Shown here: positions 24,425 through 29,578 of the stretch, one piece after another | How positions within the stretch are numbered: the first letter of the stretch is position 1 | How the letters are laid out: every line of letters begins with the position of its first letter | NCBI GenBank assembly: GCA_947175285.1 | Contig: CAMWMM010000010.1 | Span: forward strand, 1 to 29,578 | Direction of reading: 5' to 3' | Origin: an uncultured Lachnospiraceae bacterium | GTDB taxonomy: Bacteria > Bacillota_A > Clostridia > Lachnospirales > Lachnospiraceae | Length of the DNA: 29,578 bases | The notes under the pieces: generated by a model | Told to the model about the DNA's origin: nothing | The model's database searches: none | The model's input: the letters and a program-made list of their open reading frames with translations, nothing else | Translations under genes and position numbers: made by a program

Positions 24425-24436
24425 GAACATTGTTCA
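24424..24436. promoter_or_regulatory. Operator, likely bound by the adjacent TetR protein
   Basis: TGAACATTGTTCA is a perfect 13-base palindrome around a central T. It touches the end of the -10 box and covers the expected transcription start of the TetR gene, which fits autorepression. Confidence 0.7.
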
Positions 24437-24459
24437 GTATAATCAAAAGGAGGCAATCA

Positions 24460-25017
24460 ATGAATACTGTTATTACTTCCAGAGAAGCAATCTTAGACAC
24501 CTGCCGTCAGTTAGTCCAAGAACATGGCTGGTCAGCGGTAAATATCCGAAATGTCGCCAAAGCTTGTGGTGTTTCTGTAGGTTCCATCTACTACTATTTT
24601 GATTCGAAAGCGGCTTTGACAGCCGCCACAGTGGAAAGTATCTGGTGCGATATCTTTCACTTTCCAGAGCCTGAATCAGACTTTGACAGTTTTTTGGGCT
24701 GTGTGCAATGGATATTTGACAGGATCAGAAAAGGCAGTGAACAATATCTTGGCTTTTTTGTCTCGCATTCCATGAATTTTAAAGGAGTAGATCAAACAAA
24801 TGGACAACAGCTGATGGCACAGTCTTGGGAACATATGCAGACAAAGCTTTATGAGATTTTAATGCAGGACCAGAAGATTCGTCCAGAAGCATTCAATGAT
24901 TTATTAAGTCCCCAAAAATTTGTTGATATGGTTTTTTCTTTGGTCATCTCGGCATTGATACGACAGAATTACGATGACAGTGCCATTCTGGAAATGATCA
25001 GGAGAATACTTTATTAA
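24460..25017 (+). CDS. TetR-family transcriptional regulator
   Basis: The 185 residues begin with the TetR DNA-binding domain: ILDTCRQLVQEHGWSAVNIR, then NVAKACGVSVGSIYYYFDSKAAL (helix-turn-helix about 29-48). The C-terminal ligand-binding part is all helical and matches no subfamily I know. AAAGGAGG stands six bases before the ATG. A membrane-protein gene follows after 30 bases with its own ribosome site, so the pair probably forms an operon and the membrane protein may be part of what the regulator controls. Confidence 0.92.
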   Translation: MNTVITSREAILDTCRQLVQEHGWSAVNIRNVAKACGVSVGSIYYYFDSKAALTAATVESIWCDIFHFPEPESDFDSFLGCVQWIFDRIRKGSEQYLGFFVSHSMNFKGVDQTNGQQLMAQSWEHMQTKLYEILMQDQKIRPEAFNDLLSPQKFVDMVFSLVISALIRQNYDDSAILEMIRRILY

Positions 25018-25047
25018 AATAGATTGAAGAAAGAAAGGAATAAAATC

Positions 25048-25728
25048 ATGCGGGCTATTGTAGAAACGTTATTTGACGCAGTATATTTGATTACTGTCAT
25101 CACACTTGGTATCATAATGATTCGAAAGTGCAATAGAAACAGGCAATATCGTCTGTTTGGCATTATGGCTGTTGTCCTTGGCTTGGGCGACTCCTTTCAT
25201 CTGATACCGCGCGCAGTTGCACTATGCACAACTGGACTTGAAAATTTCACTGTCGCTCTTGGTGTCGGTAAGCTCATCACTTCTATCACTATGACTATTT
25301 TTTATATTCTCTTATATTATGTATGGAGAATTCGATATCGCATTGATGGAAAAAAAGGAATAACAGTTATGATATTTGTTTTGTCCGCACTTCGGATCAC
25401 TTTATGCCTTTTCCCGCAAAATAGATGGCTGAGTACAAATCCGCCTCTGACTTGGGGAATCTACCGCAATATTCCCTTTGCATTACTTGGTCTGTTGATC
25501 ATTGTACTGTTCTTCCAGGAAGCAAAAACACAGAAGGACGATGCATTCCGCTGGATGTGGCTGACAATCGTTCTAAGTTTTGGATTTTATATTCCCGTGG
25601 TGCTCTGGGCTGACGTGATTCCCATGATTGGCATGCTTATGATCCCGAAAACTTGTGCCTATGTGTGGACGGTCTTGATCGGTTATCGGGCAATGCAGCA
25701 CGATAAGAGCCAAGATTCAATCTCCTAA
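25048..25728 (+). CDS. Polytopic membrane protein of unknown function
   Basis: About 226 residues with seven or so hydrophobic helices and short loops. Charged residues inside the membrane region include GDSFHLIPR near residue 50. The start at 25048 has AGAAAGGA eight bases upstream; an ATG-like start eight codons earlier overlaps that site. I recognise no transporter signature. Its position behind the TetR gene suggests regulated expression and perhaps a role in export or sensing, which is inference. Confidence 0.75.
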   Translation: MRAIVETLFDAVYLITVITLGIIMIRKCNRNRQYRLFGIMAVVLGLGDSFHLIPRAVALCTTGLENFTVALGVGKLITSITMTIFYILLYYVWRIRYRIDGKKGITVMIFVLSALRITLCLFPQNRWLSTNPPLTWGIYRNIPFALLGLLIIVLFFQEAKTQKDDAFRWMWLTIVLSFGFYIPVVLWADVIPMIGMLMIPKTCAYVWTVLIGYRAMQHDKSQDSIS

Positions 25729-25773
25729 CATCAATTAAAGATTGAGTATTCTGCTAAAATAAGATATACTGAA

Positions 25774-25938
25774 CTAGTACAACGAATAATAAGTAACCGA
25801 CGCATTGACTTGCCTGATTGTTCATCTGCCGCGTTGTCGTCAGTCACCGTAGCCACCGCTACGCCTCCTTCCTCCGCCTTGCATCTGAAACAATCATTCT
25901 GCGTCAATGTATCAGAAACTTATTTTTCGTTGTACTAG
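25774..25938 (-). repeat. 165-bp inverted-repeat (MITE-like) element
   Basis: The element is bounded by CTAGTACAACGA (25774-25785) and its perfect complement TCGTTGTACTAG (25927-25938). The inverted similarity continues inward for about 36 bases with some mismatches. The centre holds GC-rich palindromes around GTAGCCACCGCTAC. Read on the minus strand, the centre resembles the element at 4958-5110. It contains no gene and ends 17 bases before the Uma2 start codon. Confidence 0.8.
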
Positions 25939-25954
25939 AAAGGACGTGAATATA

Positions 25955-26515
25955 ATGCCGTTACCACAGGAAAAATACTATACTGCAGAAGAATTTTATG
26001 CAATACCGGAGGATATCCGGGCGGAATTAGTGAATGGTGAAATTGTCTATATGGCTGCTCCAAGCCGATTACACCAGGAAATATCAGGCGAACTATATTT
26101 TGCAATAAAAAGCTATATCAAAGAAAAAGGTGGAAAATGCCGCGTGTTTGCCGCACCTTTTAGTGTACAGCTCAAAGAGAACGAGGATATTGTGCTTGAA
26201 CCTGATATCTCTGTAATATGTGACGCAGATAAGCTGACAAAACATGGCTGTGTCGGCGCGCCCGACTGGGTGATTGAGATCGTGTCACCTTCCAATCCAA
26301 GTTATGACTATATTACAAAACTGAATTTGTACAATAATGCCAACGTGCGTGAATACTGGATCGTAGAACCCAGAAATGAAACTGTCTGTGTCTATGATAT
26401 GGATGGCGGCGAATTACCCTTAAAAACTTATTCTTTCCGTGATACCATTAAAGTAGGTATCTATGAAGATTTATATATTAATTTTTCAAGTTTCGATTTG
26501 GGTGAATCCATGTAA
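25955..26515 (+). CDS. Uma2-family (DUF820) putative PD-(D/E)XK endonuclease, second copy
   Basis: The 186 residues align throughout with the protein at 6106-6639. Key acids are Glu24 (RAELVNGE), Asp84 (LEPDISVI) and Glu108 (APDWVIEIVSPS), followed by VREYWIVEP. I chose the ATG at 25955 because AAAGGACG lies before it; an upstream frame start is inside the repeat element. With that element ending 17 bases before the ATG, the promoter must lie within or before the element. Role as for the first copy: unknown. Confidence 0.88.
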   Translation: MPLPQEKYYTAEEFYAIPEDIRAELVNGEIVYMAAPSRLHQEISGELYFAIKSYIKEKGGKCRVFAAPFSVQLKENEDIVLEPDISVICDADKLTKHGCVGAPDWVIEIVSPSNPSYDYITKLNLYNNANVREYWIVEPRNETVCVYDMDGGELPLKTYSFRDTIKVGIYEDLYINFSSFDLGESM

Positions 26516-26550
26516 TGGGGCTGCACAATGTATAATGAACCCATAAATTC

Positions 26551-26569
26551 AGACAAAAAATATTTGTCT
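26551..26569. other. Gene-free stretch with a small palindrome
   Basis: From 26516 to 26775 no gene was seen. The only structure I could point to is the inverted repeat AGACAAA / TTTGTCT around a 5-base loop, placed after the Uma2 stop codon. It has no good T run on the plus strand, so its role is unclear. Confidence 0.35.
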
Positions 26570-26775
26570 TGACAAAGGGGTGAACTTTACATCAACATTT
26601 TGATACCGGAGATTTGCAAAAAACAATTCACTCCGCATCACTTTGCTGGTCGGGAATACATTCATCCAATTCCACAAAAAATGCATTCCTTTTCTGTGCG
26701 TGCAGATAATCCAACCTGTCAAAAGAAAGATTTCTTGTGATGCGGGACAAAGATGGACAAAAAAATTAAAAGGGC

Positions 26776-26800
26776 GTCTATTGATACTCTGTCAATAGAC
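26776..26800 (-). terminator. Intrinsic terminator after the AAA-ATPase gene
   Basis: GTCTATTGA (26776-26784) and TCAATAGAC (26792-26800) form a perfect 9-bp stem with a 7-base loop. On the minus strand it is followed by CCCTTTTAATTTTTTT, a strong T-rich tail. Confidence 0.85.
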
Positions 26801-26825
26801 ACCTCCACAAATCAACCAGAATCTT

Positions 26826-27917
26826 TTACTTTTTCTCAAATTTTTCTATTATACAATGGTATGATTTATTTGGATCATCCTTCACATAGTTTATCCTGAC
26901 AAGCAGGATTTCACCATCATATCCCTCCAATGCCTGTGTATACTGTCTGTCCTTAATCTGCTGTATCGCTGTATGAACAGATTTATCATATTTCAATTCG
27001 ATCACAAGAGCTGGCTTTTTCGTATGCGGCAGTGGCAAAAAGACAATATCCGCAAAACCGCGTCCTGCAGGAAGCTCCCTTATGATTCTGTAATCCTTTC
27101 TCGCGCTATAATACGCAAGACCAATCGTACATCCAAGAGAGTTTTCATCATTGTATGTCAAAATCGATGCAACTTCCATATGTGCTCTGTCGAGTCCCTC
27201 TGCAACACGTTTCTCATCACATAACAAAGTATCTTCAAGCAGTCTTTCTGATGCCTTTAGTACACGCATGACCTCTGCCCAGCCGCCAACGCTCATTGCA
27301 TTCTCAAACTCCTCAATAATTTCTTTGTTCGGGATAAATACCTCTTCGGCTATAGAATCATACGCAAGATATCCCAAATGAATCAACAATGTCAGCACAT
27401 CATCCTTTACCTTGAAGTTACGCATATCATTTCTGAAACTACGCGTGTTTACCCTGACACGCCCGCCTCCCAACATCTGCACAATGTCTGACCTAAGCCC
27501 GTCAAAATCCATATCCATATATATTTTCAACGCATCGTAAACTTCTGTGGAAACCCAATAATTTGAGAAATCCTGACAGATCATAGTCTCCACCACAGAC
27601 CTTGGATTGTATATGTGCTTGTATTTCTTAAACATATACCCATCATACCAACTGCTTGTTTCCTCAAAATCCATGTCGTACTGTTCACACAATATTTTTA
27701 CCTCATTCTCTGTGAAACCAGTATATTCCTCCAGTGCTTTTTGATTTGTCATTGAATATTCCCAGAACATATTTAACGCAGAATGTTCTCCATATTTCTT
27801 CACAGGAAGAATACCTGTCATGTAGGCAAGTGCCACATATGGCTGATCCTTTAATAAATTGCGAAGAAAATCAAGGTATTGCTTCTGCAAACTCTCCACA
27901 TCCTGCCTTTCCCGCAT
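26826..27917 (-). CDS. C-terminal part of a split AAA-ATPase / PD-(D/E)XK nuclease-like protein
   Basis: This 363-codon frame is in phase with the N-terminal part at 27927-28403. Only a TGA and three codons (DCI) stand between the upstream frame and the first ATG here. It holds the rest of the ATPase domain, a helical middle and a C-terminal DUF1703-type nuclease fold with GRGFADIVF, then ALVIELKYDK, the D and ExK residues of PD-(D/E)XK enzymes. The family is common in gut anaerobes and its function is poorly known. No good ribosome site precedes the ATG, so this is probably the 3' part of a broken gene. Confidence 0.7.
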   Translation of the reverse strand: MRERQDVESLQKQYLDFLRNLLKDQPYVALAYMTGILPVKKYGEHSALNMFWEYSMTNQKALEEYTGFTENEVKILCEQYDMDFEETSSWYDGYMFKKYKHIYNPRSVVETMICQDFSNYWVSTEVYDALKIYMDMDFDGLRSDIVQMLGGGRVRVNTRSFRNDMRNFKVKDDVLTLLIHLGYLAYDSIAEEVFIPNKEIIEEFENAMSVGGWAEVMRVLKASERLLEDTLLCDEKRVAEGLDRAHMEVASILTYNDENSLGCTIGLAYYSARKDYRIIRELPAGRGFADIVFLPLPHTKKPALVIELKYDKSVHTAIQQIKDRQYTQALEGYDGEILLVRINYVKDDPNKSYHCIIEKFEKK

Positions 27918-27926
27918 GATACAGTC

Positions 27927-28403
27927 TCACTCATCAATCAGAAATATAAACTTCCTGTCTATTTCCACAAAAATCTCTCTTAATGCAGGAGCAAGGCGCT
28001 TGTCCTTTCCATTTATTACTTCTCCATATTTCTTTTTAAGCTCTCCGAGAACTTCCTTCTCTAAATATTCTGTTATTTGATTTGCGTCTGCTTCGATCAA
28101 AAATTGCTGCATATTAAGGTAAATCACATCATATTGATTCAAATGCACCGGAAACGTTTTATCATTCTCTATTTTATGTCCTCTAAAAAGGTCTCTTGAG
28201 TCGCAGCCTCGTCCATAGTACGATGCTAACATTTCAAGTGCCATAGATTTTCCAAATCGTCTTGATCTGCTGACACAGATAAACTTTTGTTCTGTATTTA
28301 AACACACGTTTGTATATGCAATCAATCCTGTCTTATCAACATAAATCTGGGAGTTAACCGCTTCTTGAAACCCTGTATTCTTTGGATTCAGATAAATTCC
28401 CAT
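27927..28403 (-). CDS. N-terminal part of a split AAA-ATPase
   Basis: The 158 residues start MGIYLNPKNTGFQ, as usual for this family, with GAGG six bases upstream. Start codons further upstream (a GTG at 28415) are less likely. The nucleotide loop SRSRRFGKSMA lies at 45-55, and the frame ends at FIFLIDE, the Walker B motif. In relatives that I recall the next residue is Trp (DEWD), and here the codon is TGA, one base from TGG. The following frame resumes DCIMRERQ. As it stands the product lacks two thirds of the protein. It lies 21 bases after the Nudix gene. Confidence 0.7.
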   Translation of the reverse strand: MGIYLNPKNTGFQEAVNSQIYVDKTGLIAYTNVCLNTEQKFICVSRSRRFGKSMALEMLASYYGRGCDSRDLFRGHKIENDKTFPVHLNQYDVIYLNMQQFLIEADANQITEYLEKEVLGELKKKYGEVINGKDKRLAPALREIFVEIDRKFIFLIDE

Positions 28404-28424
28404 AAGCATCCTCACATATTTTCT

Positions 28425-28967
28425 TTAATCATTTTTCCTGCTTCCATGGGCATCCTGCATCCCCCTGACTTCAAACAGCTTATCCAGAAACCAGTATGGA
28501 ACCATAATGCCCTGTTCCTGCATTTTGAGGGCTTCCTCCTTGCCGCACCAACGGACAGCCTGTACTTCCTCTTCCTGCAAATGAAGCGATGTGAGGTCTA
28601 CCTCCTGTTCCAGCAGATAATAATCGTCAAATCCGTTTGCAAAGTTAATGGTAAAATCTGCCCTCTTGTCTGAAAAGTCAAGCTTTAGGCCAATCTCTTC
28701 AGCCAATTCCCGCTCTGCCGCCTGGCAGCTGTTCTCACCCTGTAAGGCGGAGCCAGCCGCAGTCAGATCCCACATATTCGGCCAGCCGTCTTTAAAAGGC
28801 TGTCTCTGCTGAATCAACAGTTCATTCTTACTGTTAAAAATGCAGATGTGGACAACAAGATGATACTCTCCATCCTTCATCTCATCCCCACGCCTGTGCA
28901 GTCTCCCTGTTTTTTCCCTATCTTTTGTATAGAGATCCCACAATTCATTTTGCTCTTTATCCGCCAT
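28425..28967 (-). CDS. Nudix hydrolase
   Basis: The 180 residues contain a perfect Nudix box at 72-94: G, five residues, Glu78, seven residues, Arg86-Glu87, then ELAEEIGL. The box binds metal and cleaves nucleoside diphosphates linked to another group. Flanking sequence (LWDLYTKDREKTGRLHRRG and WDLTAAGSA) resembles the isopentenyl-diphosphate isomerase-like and YfcD-like branch, so the substrate is open. ATG at 28967 is preferred, with AGGGG nine bases upstream; a GTG one codon earlier is possible. Confidence 0.92.
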   Translation of the reverse strand: MADKEQNELWDLYTKDREKTGRLHRRGDEMKDGEYHLVVHICIFNSKNELLIQQRQPFKDGWPNMWDLTAAGSALQGENSCQAAERELAEEIGLKLDFSDKRADFTINFANGFDDYYLLEQEVDLTSLHLQEEEVQAVRWCGKEEALKMQEQGIMVPYWFLDKLFEVRGMQDAHGSRKND

Positions 28968-29037
28968 CACAATATTCCCCTAACCTTACTAATCATATAA
29001 AATAGTTTCAATTCAGCCTTCGGCTTCCTGTTACATA

Positions 29038-29071
29038 AAGTGCAAGATCTCCTTAACCAGACCTTGCACTT
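29038..29071 (-). terminator. Hairpin between the nitroreductase and Nudix genes
   Basis: AAGTGCAAG (29038-29046) and CTTGCACTT (29063-29071) form a 9-bp perfect stem that extends by a few pairs inward. The tail on the minus strand is only TTTATG, so termination of the nitroreductase transcript would be weak. Confidence 0.55.
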
Positions 29072-29134
29072 CGCTTCCTCTTTTCCTGAAATCTTCCATT
29101 GATCCCAGCTTACATATTGATATATATATACAAA

Positions 29135-29578
29135 CTACATGAACTTCACAAGCTCATCTACACTCTTTCTCTTAGGTGCAGCGGGATCCTCGTCAGCATA
29201 ACCTACTGCAACCAGTGCTGCCACCTTCTGCCCTTCGTCAAGACCGATGATCTCAGCCACCTTCGCCTCATCAAAGATACCAAGAATAACAGCCCCAATT
29301 CCTTTGTCATGGGCTGCAAGACAAAATGTCTGTGTGGCAAGCCCTGCGTCAAACACTTCCCAACGGTCCTCCTTTGATGTCGTATAGGAACCATCCCTCT
29401 CAAAACCGCTTCTGCCATGCACCATGCTGACTACAACAAGCGCAGGTGCACCCTTGATAATACCTGCATTATGCTCAAATCCAAGCGTTGCCCCCTCCGC
29501 AATTTTTGCCTTGATATCCGCATCTTCAACCACAACATACCTTGTCACTTGTGTGTTTTTCCATGACGGTGCAAAAGA
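29135..29578 (-). CDS. Nitroreductase-family flavoprotein (5' end outside the window)
   Basis: The frame runs off the window end: the last codons read SFAPSWKNTQ, the conserved FMN-phosphate-binding motif near the N-terminus of the family, so some 30 residues are missing. The visible 147 residues continue through VVEDADIK, GAPALVVV, an FDAGLATQTFCLAAHDKGIGAVILG helix-strand unit and the tail VGYADEDPAAPKRKSVDELVKF, all typical of FMN-dependent NAD(P)H nitroreductases. Such enzymes reduce nitro groups, quinones or other acceptors; the natural substrate is not evident. Confidence 0.92.
   Translation of the reverse strand, partial: SFAPSWKNTQVTRYVVVEDADIKAKIAEGATLGFEHNAGIIKGAPALVVVSMVHGRSGFERDGSYTTSKEDRWEVFDAGLATQTFCLAAHDKGIGAVILGIFDEAKVAEIIGLDEGQKVAALVAVGYADEDPAAPKRKSVDELVKFM

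Noticed and set aside
27927..27929. UGA read as tryptophan or selenocysteine
   Set aside because: Other genes here end with TGA, relatives have Trp at this place, and no selenocysteine-type hairpin was evident behind the codon.
1..29578. CRISPR array, rRNA or tRNA genes
   Set aside because: I saw no regularly spaced repeats and no sequence that folds as tRNA or matches rRNA; the repeats found are dispersed or palindromic.

Overview
The window looks like a low-GC Gram-positive chromosome, most likely a gut Clostridia/Lachnospiraceae-type bacterium. The evidence is an AT-rich sequence with strong AGGAGG-type ribosome binding sites, a T-box leader in front of a complete trp operon, a lipobox lipoprotein, Uma2-family proteins and a DUF1703-type AAA-ATPase. 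The genus cannot be fixed from the sequence alone.

Region 1 (1-6.7 kb) is an accessory, scarred area. It holds a lipoprotein, then a mosaic of duplicated gene fragments around two convergent, decayed site-specific recombinases (a serine resolvase and a tyrosine integrase) that have been joined head-on by a deletion. After these come a JAMM/MPN-domain protein with an overlapping 54-residue partner, a stack of palindromic repeats, a sugar-phosphate isomerase-like TIM barrel and a Uma2-family protein.

Region 2 (6.7-16.4 kb) is one minus-strand cluster for envelope glycan assembly. It has a secreted protein with its own promoter and a structured leader, a GT-C type membrane protein, a membrane-anchored SH3 protein, an FAD oxidoreductase, a GtrB-like family 2 glycosyltransferase and two further large membrane GT-C-like proteins. 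The genes are tightly spaced or overlap, so they are probably translated together. The last two membrane genes are each cut by an in-frame UAA exactly between the membrane part and a C-terminal soluble part, and in one case a 24-bp tandem duplication made the stop. A divergent XRE regulator with an inverted-repeat operator sits at the head of the cluster.

Region 3 (17.2-24.4 kb) is a complete tryptophan operon, trpE-G-D-C-F-B-A on the minus strand. It is driven by a near-consensus promoter and controlled by a T-box (tRNA-sensing) leader. Diverging from it is a TetR regulator whose operator overlaps its own -10 box, followed by a polytopic membrane protein.

Region 4 (25.7-29.6 kb) holds a 165-bp inverted-repeat element that relates to one at 5 kb, a second Uma2 gene directly behind it, an AAA-ATPase/PD-(D/E)XK gene interrupted by UGA at the Walker B motif, a Nudix hydrolase, and the 3' part of a nitroreductase gene that runs off the window end.

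The most notable features are the repeated breakage of genes by single lesions, the collinear ghost of a 5.2-7.4 kb segment at 1.4-3.5 kb, the two families of structured repeats, and the glycan cluster with its shared C-terminal module, including two short ORFs that carry that module.
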